NCBI GenBank assembly: GCA_031551125.1
Contig: JAVBOB010000012.1
Span: 36,353-100,352 of the forward strand
Direction of reading: 5' to 3'
Length of the DNA stretch: 64,000 nt
DNA from: JAIRNF01 sp031551125
GTDB taxonomy: Bacteria > Bacteroidota > Bacteroidia > Bacteroidales > UBA932
Of the stretch, positions 23,737 through 32,385 are shown piece by piece. The notes under the pieces were generated by a model, which worked only from the letters and a program-made list of their open reading frames with translations, had not been told where the DNA came from and searched no databases. Positions within the stretch are counted from its first letter, which is position 1, and every line of letters starts with the position of its first letter. The translations under genes and the position numbers were made by a program.

Positions 23737-26352
23737 TTACAACAACGACATTTGTACCGCGTTGCTATCATCCGTTGGCGTAATATCGGGGTCGTCATTA
23801 GTATCTATCGGTTCTTTTTCCAACGGCTCTATAAATTTTACCTCTCCTACCTCAAAGGTTGATATGCGTTTTCCTTTGGCACGGAAGCTCTTTACAGCAA
23901 TAAACTCATCAACATCCACACGCTCCGGCTCACGCTTAGCATGTTTTCCTTTAAAGTTTACCTCAAGTTGGGGATAGTCATCTTCTGATATTTCAATCAA
24001 ATAAGAACCTTCCGTTTCATCAATAAACAGCTGAGGATTCGGAGAGTCTTCAAATGCGAAACGTTTAACGTAAAAATAACCTTGCTCCGCATCAAAGTAG
24101 GTTGCCGAGAACACCTTCTCCGCATCAAACTTTTCCATAAGCAAAATAGGCTCTTCGTAACGGTTTACCAAATCATAGTTGGTGGTATAGAATGTACCTT
24201 GCTTAGTTATGGCAAGTATTCTATCGCCATTATGGAACTCGCCAAGCGGGTGACCATGCCCATCGGTATTCAACCGATTGATAGAATCGTCAAACCATAT
24301 TTGTTGACCGCCAAGCGTTGATTCACCTTTTTCCTTCAACACCACCTTATGTATGGGGAAACGAGTAAATATATTACCTATGGACTGGCGGCCCTTGATA
24401 GCAAGCGTTGAGAAATCTAAATCCATAATCAGATTCTTAATCCTCGGGCGAGGTTTAAGATACACCTTCAACACCTCCGCCTCTCCATTAGGGTTGGCGC
24501 TCATGTATAGAACCTGAGAACCTTCTGTTCCTCTTGTTACATCGTACTCCTTATCGCGCGTTATTCCGGTTACGGCAAAACGCTTCATCATAATCGGAAC
24601 GCTCTTGCCGTCACGATACACCACATTGTAAACAGTACGCGTATCGTTACGACGGAACACGCCAATGTGTATTATATCTTTACCTATAAATGCCTTATCA
24701 GACACCTTGGTAATAATATACTTTCCACTCTTAAGGAACACAATAATATCATCAATATCCGAACAGTCGCATACAAATTCATCTTTCTTCAAGCCTGTAC
24801 CAACAAAGCCCTCTGCACGGTTTACGTACAACTTCTCATTGGCAACCACTACCTGGGTAGCCTCAATGTTGCTAAATCCAATCAGTTCGGTACGACGCTC
24901 ACGACCCTTAGCATACTTTTTCTTCAGCTGCTGATAGTAGTTTACCGTATAGCTTACAAGGTTGTTAAGGTTGTCTTCTACAATTTCTATTTCAGTCTCA
25001 ATACCCTTTATATGCTCGTCCGCCTTCTTTGCATCGTACTTTGATATACGCTTAATTTTTATTTCTGTAAGCCTCACAATATCATCCACCGTAACCTCTC
25101 TGCGAAGCAATTTTTTGTAGGGCTTCAAGCCTTTATCAATGGCTTCAATTACAGCCTCCCACGTTTCGCACTCTTCGATCTTAATGTAAATGCGCTTCTC
25201 GATAAATATTTTTTCAAGCGATGAAAAATGCCACTGATCCTCCAACTCGTTACGTCGAATATCCAGCTCCGCTTGCAGCAAATCTTTTGTACGGTCGGTA
25301 GCCATACGCAACATTTGCTTCACCCCAATAAAATGCGGATGTTCATCGCTAATGATACAAGCGTTGGGCGATATGGAAATTTCGCAATCGGTAAAGGCGT
25401 AAAGCGCGTCAATCGTTTTATCGGGAGATACATCATTGTGCAGATGAACCACTACTTCAACATCGCTCGCCGTGTTATCATCTACCTTACGAACCTTTAT
25501 CTTTCCCTTATCGTTAGCCTTAAGAATGCTTTCTATAACCGCCGATGTAGTCTTTCCAAAAGGAATTTCTGTAATAGCCAGCGTTTTCCTGTCTCGCTTA
25601 CTGATACGGGCGCGAACCTTAACCGCTCCTCCACGTAATCCGTCGTTGTAGCGTGAGCAATCCATCATACCACCTGTTGGAAAATCGGGGTACAGCTCAA
25701 AATCTTTTCCTTTAAGGTAGGCAATAGAAGCATCTATCAGCTCAACAAAGTTATGCGGAAGTATTTTAGATGCTAATCCTACAGCAATACCTTCAACACC
25801 TTGTGCCAACAGTAACGGAAACTTTACGGGAAGCGTTAGCGGCTCTTGGTTACGACCGTCGTAAGTTGCCATCCACTCTGTAGTTTTCGGGTTAAAAACC
25901 ACATCGTTTGCAAACTTCGACAAACGAGCCTCGATGTAACGGGGAGCTGCGGCGCTGTCTCCGGTTAGAATGTTTCCCCAGTTACCTTGCGTCTCTACCA
26001 GTAAATCCTTTTGCCCAAGCTGCACCAATGCGTCACCAATGGAAGCGTCACCGTGCGGGTGATACTGCATGGTAAATCCTATGATATTGGCAACCTTATT
26101 GAACCGACCGTCATCCATGCGTTTCATGGCATGGAGAATACGACGTTGAACAGGCTTTAACCCATCGTTAAGGTGGGGTACGGCACGCTCGAGTATAACA
26201 TACGAAGCATAGTCAAGAAACCAATCCTTGTACATCCCCGTAAGGCGATAACGCTTGGTTTCGTCACTCGTAAGCTTGGCAAACCGACCTTCCTGCTCCG
26301 CTCCGGTTAGCTCTTCGCCACCTTCTTCTAACTCAAAATCGTCTGTTGACAT
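23737..26352 (-). CDS. parC: DNA topoisomerase IV subunit A (GyrA/ParC family)
   Basis: An 871-residue type II topoisomerase subunit. The ATG at 26352 (MSTDDFELEEGG) is preferred to the upstream start at 26388. Landmarks: YASYVILERAVPHLNDGLKP, HPHGDASIGDALV, and the catalytic Tyr in AAPRYIEARLSKFA. A coiled region (about 430-500) and a beta-pinwheel-like C-terminal domain follow, with an acidic tail. With ParE it decatenates chromosomes. Assignment to ParC rather than GyrA rests on the divergent N-terminus and on the parE-type gene 2.2 kb upstream on the same strand. Two redox genes lie between the subunits, an uncommon arrangement. Confidence 0.9.
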   Translation of the reverse strand: MSTDDFELEEGGEELTGAEQEGRFAKLTSDETKRYRLTGMYKDWFLDYASYVILERAVPHLNDGLKPVQRRILHAMKRMDDGRFNKVANIIGFTMQYHPHGDASIGDALVQLGQKDLLVETQGNWGNILTGDSAAAPRYIEARLSKFANDVVFNPKTTEWMATYDGRNQEPLTLPVKFPLLLAQGVEGIAVGLASKILPHNFVELIDASIAYLKGKDFELYPDFPTGGMMDCSRYNDGLRGGAVKVRARISKRDRKTLAITEIPFGKTTSAVIESILKANDKGKIKVRKVDDNTASDVEVVVHLHNDVSPDKTIDALYAFTDCEISISPNACIISDEHPHFIGVKQMLRMATDRTKDLLQAELDIRRNELEDQWHFSSLEKIFIEKRIYIKIEECETWEAVIEAIDKGLKPYKKLLRREVTVDDIVRLTEIKIKRISKYDAKKADEHIKGIETEIEIVEDNLNNLVSYTVNYYQQLKKKYAKGRERRTELIGFSNIEATQVVVANEKLYVNRAEGFVGTGLKKDEFVCDCSDIDDIIVFLKSGKYIITKVSDKAFIGKDIIHIGVFRRNDTRTVYNVVYRDGKSVPIMMKRFAVTGITRDKEYDVTRGTEGSQVLYMSANPNGEAEVLKVYLKPRPRIKNLIMDLDFSTLAIKGRQSIGNIFTRFPIHKVVLKEKGESTLGGQQIWFDDSINRLNTDGHGHPLGEFHNGDRILAITKQGTFYTTNYDLVNRYEEPILLMEKFDAEKVFSATYFDAEQGYFYVKRFAFEDSPNPQLFIDETEGSYLIEISEDDYPQLEVNFKGKHAKREPERVDVDEFIAVKSFRAKGKRISTFEVGEVKFIEPLEKEPIDTNDDPDITPTDDSNAVQMSLL

Positions 26353-26354
26353 TG

Positions 26355-26638
26355 TTTTTATGGATAAAAGAACAAAGATTGAGAACAAAGACTAAAAAGT
26401 CTTTTGTTGTTACATCTTTGCTTCTTGTTCTTATATTTTTCTAACTGACATTTATTTTATGGACAAAAGAAAAAAGATTGATAGAACAAGGACTAAAAAG
26501 TCTTTTGTCTTCACATCGTTGCTCCTTGTTCCTTACACTATTCTAATTGACATTACTTTATAGATAAAAGAACAAAGACGAATAGAACAAACGCTAGTTT
26601 TTTGTCTTTACATCTTTGTTTCTTGCTCTCAAATTACC
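26355..26638. repeat. Imperfect three-unit tandem repeat (about 100 bp each) upstream of parC
   Basis: Three consecutive units begin TTTATGGATAAAAGAACAAAG, TTTTATGGACAAAAGAAAAA and CTTTATAGATAAAAGAACAA (26355, 26454, 26554). Each continues with a hairpin such as GACTAAAAAGTC and then ACATCTTTG...CTTGTTC, and the first two end TAACTGACATT / TAATTGACATT. A related single copy is at 44394-44478. Confidence 0.7.
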
Positions 26639-27284
26639 ATTTTTCCCAATGAAGGTTTTCTTCCTTCCATTTATCCTTAGCCGCATCTCCACCTGCCGAG
26701 TAGCCAACCGGTATAACATTTAGTGGAATAATATTTTCCGGAAGTAGCAATGCTTTTTGCACAAACATTACACGCTCTTTTCCCGGATAAACTCCCGTCC
26801 ATACAGCACCCAAACCCATTGCTTCTACCGCCAGCAGTATGTTCTCTGTGGCAGCCGAACAGTCCTGTACCCAAAACTCGGGCTCCGATTCAATTGCCTT
26901 TGTCAAATCTCCACAAACAACAATAGCGGCTCCCACATCTTTCAACATTTTTGCATACGGCAAACCTCCGGCCAACGTATCCAACACAGCACGTTCGGTA
27001 ACCACAATAAATGCCCATGGTTGCTTATTAGCCGCAGTTGGAGCAGCCATACCTGCTTTCACCAGTAATTGTAAGTCCTCTTTACTTACCGTTTTTTGAG
27101 GAACGAAGTTACGCACACTCTTACGACTATGAATTACCGACAACACGGTCTCTTTTGGTGATTGAAATTGAATTTCACCTTCCTGCTTCACCGATTTATC
27201 GGGTATTTGCATTACCAGCACAAAAACTACTATTGTTAACGCCAAGCACAGTAGCTGATAAAGTAAAACTCTTCTCTTTTCCAT
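26634..27284 (-). CDS. Membrane-anchored nitroreductase-family flavoprotein
   Basis: A 216-residue protein. Residues 6-26 form a signal anchor or signal peptide (LLYQLLCLALTIVVFVLVM), unusual since most nitroreductases are cytoplasmic. The catalytic domain follows: HSRKSVRNF (FMN phosphate contact), AAPTAANKQPWAFIVVT, then CSAATENILLAVEAMGLGAVWTGVYP and the final VGYSAGG. Members reduce nitro compounds, quinones or other acceptors. It lies 85 bases downstream of the flavinylated electron-transfer protein on the same strand, suggesting that the flavin outside the membrane receives electrons from it. The substrate is unknown. Confidence 0.88.
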   Translation of the reverse strand: MEKRRVLLYQLLCLALTIVVFVLVMQIPDKSVKQEGEIQFQSPKETVLSVIHSRKSVRNFVPQKTVSKEDLQLLVKAGMAAPTAANKQPWAFIVVTERAVLDTLAGGLPYAKMLKDVGAAIVVCGDLTKAIESEPEFWVQDCSAATENILLAVEAMGLGAVWTGVYPGKERVMFVQKALLLPENIIPLNVIPVGYSAGGDAAKDKWKEENLHWEKW

Positions 27285-27305
27285 TGCTCAATATTTTATT
27301 TTTCT

Positions 27306-27371
27306 ACCCCAACCCCTAAAGGGGGCTTTGCTTGTTGCACATATTAAACCCCCTTTAGGGGGTTGGGGGTT
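27306..27371. repeat. Family B palindromic element, copy 3 (short)
   Basis: CCCCAACCCCTAAAGGGGGC on the left and CCCCCTTTAGGGGGTTGGGG on the right, with a 22-base interior. It lies between the nitroreductase and FMN-binding genes and reaches the stop codon of the latter. Confidence 0.8.
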
Positions 27372-28542
27372 AACTTTGCTTCTTTTCTACATGCGGTTTC
27401 TTCAACAAATCCAAGGCTTGCCCCGTAGGACAAAGAAACCTGCACCAAGGTTTGGTTATAAATACCGATAATACCAGCGATACCACGGCAATACCTATTG
27501 CTATCCACGGCGCTGCCGATAAGTTGAAGGCGCTAAAAGGTTCTACAAAAACCAAATCTATTTCAACGCCTATAATGAGTAACAGCACCACCGCCACAAG
27601 AAACGCCTTACGTATTACAACCAGCCACTTAACCAGCGATTGCTTCAAGCTGATTTTCTTCTTGTTCAGCTTTCCGGCCAGCTCTTGCATTGCACCAAAC
27701 GGACATACATAAGTACAATGAAACGCTTTCCCCGTAAATATTGGCAAAAGCACTGCCAAAGCCAGTAAAACGAGAATAGAAAGCTGCGCCCCTACTGACA
27801 TGCCGTTGGTTAACCACGATAAAAACTGTGCTAACGAAAGCATTGACCCCTGCCAAAATCCAAGCACCACAACCGATAAAACCAACAGCACAATACGAAA
27901 CTTTTTTGCCCTTGCCGGATAAAAGAAGCTGTACAAGGCTAAAGCAAGTATAAGCAACACAACCGTATGCTTAACAACCATGCTCCAGCTAATCCTCGAA
28001 GTACTCTGAACATTTACCGCCACAGCTAACCTTTCATTCAGCGATTTAATTACCGCTGTTGAGGTGTAGGTTGCTCCGGAAACAGCATCAACCTTCTTTG
28101 CCAACGCATCACTAAGGCTAAGTCCTGTCCAAGAATCAAGAAGCCCCGCATTTTCAGCATGCCTCACGTAGCTGGGCGATTCGTTATTATCCAACAACTT
28201 TACGCTTGCAATTTTTCCCGAAATATCAAGCGCAATAAGCAATGGTGTTGCTCCATTATATCCAATAATTTTGTCTGAATATGGGCTTGATAGTAACACC
28301 TCTCCCAACTTTTGATGGTTACTACCGTAAACTTCCATCCATGCCGTATCAACATCTCGAACTTCCCGAACTTCAGGAAAAATCGACTGAATCTCACTAA
28401 GCACAGCGGGATGTTCTACCTGAATATCTTCTTCTTTTATACTTTTATCCGGAGGAAATTTTTCACCAAACAGCTTACCTTCCTTCGCAGCAAGCGTAAG
28501 TAGTATAAAGACTACAAGCAATACGTTTAAATACCTATTCAT
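27370..28542 (-). CDS. FMN-binding / 4Fe-4S membrane electron-transfer protein (NosR/RnfG-like)
   Basis: A 390-residue membrane protein. A signal or anchor helix at 5-19 precedes an extracytoplasmic FMN-binding domain (about 40-170) with DAVSGATYTST, the covalent flavinylation motif in which Thr158 would carry FMN. Membrane helices occupy most of 180-365. Two CxxxCP motifs, CTYVCPFGAMQE and CRFLCPTGQALDLL, resemble the cluster motifs of NosR/NapH-type proteins. It probably passes electrons across the membrane to the bound flavin and then to the neighbouring nitroreductase. It needs an ApbE flavinyltransferase, not present in the window. It starts 24 bases upstream of the parE stop side, on the same strand. 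Confidence 0.85.
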   Translation of the reverse strand: MNRYLNVLLVVFILLTLAAKEGKLFGEKFPPDKSIKEEDIQVEHPAVLSEIQSIFPEVREVRDVDTAWMEVYGSNHQKLGEVLLSSPYSDKIIGYNGATPLLIALDISGKIASVKLLDNNESPSYVRHAENAGLLDSWTGLSLSDALAKKVDAVSGATYTSTAVIKSLNERLAVAVNVQSTSRISWSMVVKHTVVLLILALALYSFFYPARAKKFRIVLLVLSVVVLGFWQGSMLSLAQFLSWLTNGMSVGAQLSILVLLALAVLLPIFTGKAFHCTYVCPFGAMQELAGKLNKKKISLKQSLVKWLVVIRKAFLVAVVLLLIIGVEIDLVFVEPFSAFNLSAAPWIAIGIAVVSLVLSVFITKPWCRFLCPTGQALDLLKKPHVEKKQS

Positions 28543-28566
28543 CTCACCCCCATCCGCTCAATGCCA

Positions 28567-30441
28567 CTAGCTAGCTTCCAATTCTAACTCTTTTTCTTCC
28601 AAAAGCGCGTCTATGCTTTCCTCTACTCGAAGGTTGCCAATAATAAACTGCTGCCTGTCTGGAGTATTCTTACCCATATAGAACTCCAGCAAATCGCTAA
28701 TTACATCCTCTTTACTCAAGCCCACCCTATCAATGCGCATGTTTTCACCAATAAACTCGCGAAACTCATCAGGTGAAATTTCTCCCAGCCCTTTAAAACG
28801 TGTTATTTCAGGATTAGCACCTAGCTTAGCTATAGCCTTCAAGCGTTCTTCTTCCGAATAGCAGTATATGGTTTCTTTTTTATTGCGAACACGGAACAAT
28901 GGTGTTTGTAGAATATACAAATGCCCCAAGCGCACCAAATCGGGGAAATACTGAAGGAAGAATGTAAGCAACAGCAAACGTATATGCATACCGTCAACAT
29001 CGGCATCGGTTGCAACAACAACTTTGTTGTAGCGTAAGTCATCTAAGTTTTCTTCTATATTCAACGCGGCCTGCAAGAGGTTGAATTCTTCATTCTCATA
29101 CACCACACGCTTAGTCATTCCATAGGAGTTGAGCGGCTTACCACGAAGGCTGAACACCGCTTGAGTATTAACATCACGTGATTTGGTTATTGACCCACTC
29201 GCTGAATCACCCTCTGTAATAAATAGGGTTGAATCATCCGCCAGCTCATGCTTATCGTTATAGTGAACGCGGCAATCTCTCAGCTTTTTATTATGTAGAT
29301 TAGCCTTCTTGGCCCGTTCTCTGGCCAGCTTCTGAATACCCGATATAGCTTTACGTTCCTTCTCCGACTCTACAATTTTCTTCAATAGAACATCAGCCGT
29401 TTCCGGATGTTTGTGCAGGTAGTTGTCCAACTCCTTCTTCACAAAATCGTTGACAAAGTTACGTACCGACTGGCCGCCCGGAGCCATATCCCTTGAGCCT
29501 AGCTTTGTTTTGGTTTGCGACTCGAATACCGGCTCTTCTATCTTTACGCTTATAGCCGCATAGATAGACATACAGATATCCTTGCTATCAAAATCCTTTT
29601 TATAGAACTCTCGCACCGTTTTTCCTATGGCTTCGCGGAATGCGGCTAAGTGCGTGCCCCCTTGCGTTGTATGCTGCCCGTTTACAAATGAGTAGTAATT
29701 TTCTCCATAACCGGAACCATGTGTAATGGCCAGCTCAATATCTTCACCTTTCAGATGCAAGGGCTGGTATAGCGCATCCTCGCTCAGATTCTCGTTGAGT
29801 AAATCAAGTAGCCCATTTTTTGAAATGAAGCTAGCTCCGTTAAACGTAATGGTAAGTCCGGCGTTGAGGTACACGTAGTTTTTAAGCATAGCCTCAACAA
29901 AGTCGGCGTTGTAGCTGTAGCTGCCAAACACGCTTTCATCAGGCGTAAAAACTATTTTTGTCCCACTTTGCTCCTTTGATAAAATTTCTTCGTTATCTAT
30001 TATATTCCCCTCTGAAAATCTTGCAATAACCGATTGCCCATCACGAAACGATTGCGCAAAGAAAGCGGATGAAAGAGCGTTTACCGCCTTAACGCCCACA
30101 CCATTAAGCCCTACCGATTTTTTAAATGCTTTAGAGTCATACTTGGCTCCGGTATTCATTTTAGAAACCACGTCAACCAGCTTACCAAGCGGAATACCAC
30201 GCCCATAGTCGCGTACCGTAACCTCATGCTCTTCAATGGTAACATCTATGCGTTTGCCAAAGCCCATTGCGTACTCATCTATCGAGTTATCAATCACCTC
30301 TTTAAGCAATACATAAACCCCATCATCGGGAGATGAGCCATCGCCCAGCTTCCCGATATACATTCCCGGCCGCTTGCGGATATGGGTGTTCCACTCAAGC
30401 GTTTGAATATCTTTTTCCGAATAGTTTACTGCTGCGTCCAT
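28567..30441 (-). CDS. parE: DNA topoisomerase IV subunit B
   Basis: A 624-residue ATPase subunit. The frame extends to 30645, but ATG 30441 gives the normal N-terminus (MDAAVNYSEKDIQTLEW) and a -7 box lies just before it. GHKL motifs are RKRPGMYIGKLG, EVIDNSIDEYAMG, VRDYGRGIPLG and GLNGVGVKAVNALS. The transducer has QTKTKLGSRD. The TOPRIM domain shows FITEGDSASGS, then SLRGKPLNS and VVATDADVDGMHI. The short length and missing large insertion fit ParE rather than GyrB. It is transcribed toward the redox genes and parC and is divergent from the DUF554 gene. Confidence 0.93.
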   Translation of the reverse strand: MDAAVNYSEKDIQTLEWNTHIRKRPGMYIGKLGDGSSPDDGVYVLLKEVIDNSIDEYAMGFGKRIDVTIEEHEVTVRDYGRGIPLGKLVDVVSKMNTGAKYDSKAFKKSVGLNGVGVKAVNALSSAFFAQSFRDGQSVIARFSEGNIIDNEEILSKEQSGTKIVFTPDESVFGSYSYNADFVEAMLKNYVYLNAGLTITFNGASFISKNGLLDLLNENLSEDALYQPLHLKGEDIELAITHGSGYGENYYSFVNGQHTTQGGTHLAAFREAIGKTVREFYKKDFDSKDICMSIYAAISVKIEEPVFESQTKTKLGSRDMAPGGQSVRNFVNDFVKKELDNYLHKHPETADVLLKKIVESEKERKAISGIQKLARERAKKANLHNKKLRDCRVHYNDKHELADDSTLFITEGDSASGSITKSRDVNTQAVFSLRGKPLNSYGMTKRVVYENEEFNLLQAALNIEENLDDLRYNKVVVATDADVDGMHIRLLLLTFFLQYFPDLVRLGHLYILQTPLFRVRNKKETIYCYSEEERLKAIAKLGANPEITRFKGLGEISPDEFREFIGENMRIDRVGLSKEDVISDLLEFYMGKNTPDRQQFIIGNLRVEESIDALLEEKELELEAS

Positions 30442-30459
30442 ATCATAAATTATAACTAG

Positions 30460-30467
30460 CAAAGGTA
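30460..30467 (-). promoter_or_regulatory. -7 box (TACCTTTG) for parE
   Basis: CAAAGGTA on the plus strand reads TACCTTTG on the minus strand, 18 bases before the parE start. It forms a divergent pair with the box at 30517. Confidence 0.6.
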
Positions 30468-30516
30468 CAAATTGTCGGCGGATGTTTGACGTATTTTTGA
30501 ACATCCTTATTTTATC

Positions 30517-30524
30517 TACCTTTG
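30517..30524 (+). promoter_or_regulatory. -7 box (TACCTTTG) for the DUF554 gene
   Basis: TACCTTTG matches TAnnTTTG and lies 16 bases before the ATG at 30541. Confidence 0.6.
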
Positions 30525-30540
30525 CCACAAATTTTTGCAT

Positions 30541-31218
30541 ATGTGGGGAACCGTAATAAACGCTTCGGCCATTGTAGTCGGAAGCATTCTTGGCACAACA
30601 TTTAACAGAAGCCTGCCTGAACGTTTTCAAACCATTGTTTTTCAAGGAATGGGCTTATTTGTAGCCATTCTGGGAATATCAATGGCGCTGAAAATGGAGC
30701 ACATCCTGCTTTGCATATGTGCGCTGCTTATAGGTGGGCTACTGGGTGAACTACTAAGAATAGACAAACAAATGCAAAAGCTGGGAGATTGGTTAAAGCG
30801 TAGTATGAATGCAAAAAACAGCCGTTTTTCCGAAGGATTTGTTACCGCATCCCTGCTGTATTGTATTGGCGCAATGGCTATTCTGGGTGCTATTGAAGAG
30901 GGTAACGGCCATCACCCCACGTTACTGCTTACCAAATCGGTTATGGACGGATTCAGTGCCATAGCCCTTGCCGCAGCAATGGGTATTGGCGTTATGTTCT
31001 CCGCCGCTCCTGTTGCTATCTATCAGGGAATTATAACGCTTATCGCTTTTTTTGTAGGAAGCATGGTTAGTACAACAACTATTAACGAGCTGTCGGCAGT
31101 GGGAGGAATACTACTTGTTGCACTTGGAATAAGCTTACTTGACATTAAGAAAATACAAGTAGTAAACTTTCTTCCATCCTTGATGATTATTGTTCTGCTA
31201 ATGCTTGCGTTTGGTTAA
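30541..31218 (+). CDS. DUF554 family membrane protein
   Basis: A 225-residue polytopic membrane protein. ATG 30541 is chosen over the in-frame TTG at 30535. The N-terminus MWGTVINASAIVVGSILGT, then GMGLFVAILGISMALK, and the mid-protein stretch SLLYCIGAMAILGAIEEG are typical of DUF554 (YdfK-like) proteins. About six to seven hydrophobic segments are visible, and a basic loop (QKLGDWLKRS) lies near residue 80. The family is thought to be a transporter of unknown substrate. It stands alone between divergent parE and convergent glycosyltransferase genes. Confidence 0.88.
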   Translation: MWGTVINASAIVVGSILGTTFNRSLPERFQTIVFQGMGLFVAILGISMALKMEHILLCICALLIGGLLGELLRIDKQMQKLGDWLKRSMNAKNSRFSEGFVTASLLYCIGAMAILGAIEEGNGHHPTLLLTKSVMDGFSAIALAAAMGIGVMFSAAPVAIYQGIITLIAFFVGSMVSTTTINELSAVGGILLVALGISLLDIKKIQVVNFLPSLMIIVLLMLAFG

Positions 31219-31276
31219 CGCGAGCCTTTTTCACAATTTTGATATAAGCAATCCTCCTAGGGAAATTCAGTATTGG

Positions 31277-32371
31277 CTATTCTCGCTCAATAAAGTCAAG
31301 GTACTTTTTTTGAAGGTTCCCCTCTGTCCATTTCGGATTATTGGCCATTTCTTGCTTTTTAAGAAGCAGCTCCGTCCGTTTATCTACAAATGAATTAATT
31401 GAAGCAACCAACTCTGATGGCTTGTAGAAAAAGGAACTCCCTGTAAAATCATCATATCCGGCCATTTCTTCCTCTATCAAAAACGGGATTTTATATCCAA
31501 ACGCCAAGTTAAACGAACCGGATATTCTTGTAAATCCATACATACTTTTACCAACTTCTCCAATTAGGGGAAGCATTACATCACAATGCTGTATATACGA
31601 GTGAAATTCTTCATTACTCAAAAACCTGTCAAAAGTAGCTAGCTGATTTTTTGACAATCCTATTTTTTCGAACTTATCTACAAGTTCAGGAACTTTCACA
31701 ACATCCATTTTTCCCAAAAACAGTATCTTAACCAGGGGGTGCAAGCTGTGCTTTTCCAGCTCATTCAACAGGCCAAGGTAATCTCGCCTATACGTTTCCA
31801 CAACGCCGGGTACAACAAACCATATTTCTCCCTCCGGCTTACTAATTTCCACTTTTTTAAACTTCGGAAAATAGATAGGATAGAATGATTCTATATGAGC
31901 CTTTATTTGATGCTGTTCAATGTACTTCTTTATATAGTCATTCAGAACAAAGAATTTCTTCATTTTCTTGCCAACAACAAGCGTTAAGCTTGATTTTTTC
32001 AGCAATTTCTCTCCATCATGGGCAATACCTATACACTCCAACCGTTTAGGAAGGTGAAAAAGAAATATATTCCTCACAGAAGTAATACCAACCGTATTTA
32101 CCAACAGCTTAGAGATTTTATGTTTTCTAAGGTAGCGATGTATCTTCCAAACCATAGCCAGCTGAGAAAACAGTCCGCTCTTTACGTTATGCAGCTGAAC
32201 GTTCTTTATCAAACTCTTTTCTTCTACTTGTTCCCAAGTAGAAGTATCGCAAATCATGTAAATCTCATAACCACCTTTTGAAAGATAGCAAATTTGCGCA
32301 TGAAGACATTCGGCATGAGAACCTCCCAGCTCCATTAATACCGCTCGCTTTTCCTCGCTATGGATTTTCAT
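31277..32371 (-). CDS. Putative glycosyltransferase (GT-B-like)
   Basis: A 364-residue protein without a signal peptide. The N-terminal half starts with an ELGGSHAECLHAQICYLSKGG segment typical of the sugar-acceptor domain. The C-terminal half has KILFLGKMDVV, the loop FDRFLSNEEFHSYIQHCDVMLPLIG and GSFNLAFGYKIPFLIEEE, as in the nucleotide-sugar domain of GT-B enzymes. The classical EX7E motif is weak. It follows a GT4 and a GT2 gene on the same strand with short gaps, so the three probably act on one glycan, for example the lipopolysaccharide core. Acceptor and donor are unknown. Confidence 0.65.
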   Translation of the reverse strand: MKIHSEEKRAVLMELGGSHAECLHAQICYLSKGGYEIYMICDTSTWEQVEEKSLIKNVQLHNVKSGLFSQLAMVWKIHRYLRKHKISKLLVNTVGITSVRNIFLFHLPKRLECIGIAHDGEKLLKKSSLTLVVGKKMKKFFVLNDYIKKYIEQHQIKAHIESFYPIYFPKFKKVEISKPEGEIWFVVPGVVETYRRDYLGLLNELEKHSLHPLVKILFLGKMDVVKVPELVDKFEKIGLSKNQLATFDRFLSNEEFHSYIQHCDVMLPLIGEVGKSMYGFTRISGSFNLAFGYKIPFLIEEEMAGYDDFTGSSFFYKPSELVASINSFVDKRTELLLKKQEMANNPKWTEGNLQKKYLDFIERE

Positions 32372-32385
32372 ACTTTACTAGTGCT

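Noticed and set aside
26355..26638. CRISPR array
   Set aside because: There are only three imperfect units of about 100 bp with no constant short repeat and variable spacer pattern, and no cas genes are in the window.
30442..30645. N-terminal extension of parE
   Set aside because: It crosses the divergent promoter region and the start of the DUF554 gene, and does not resemble ParE.
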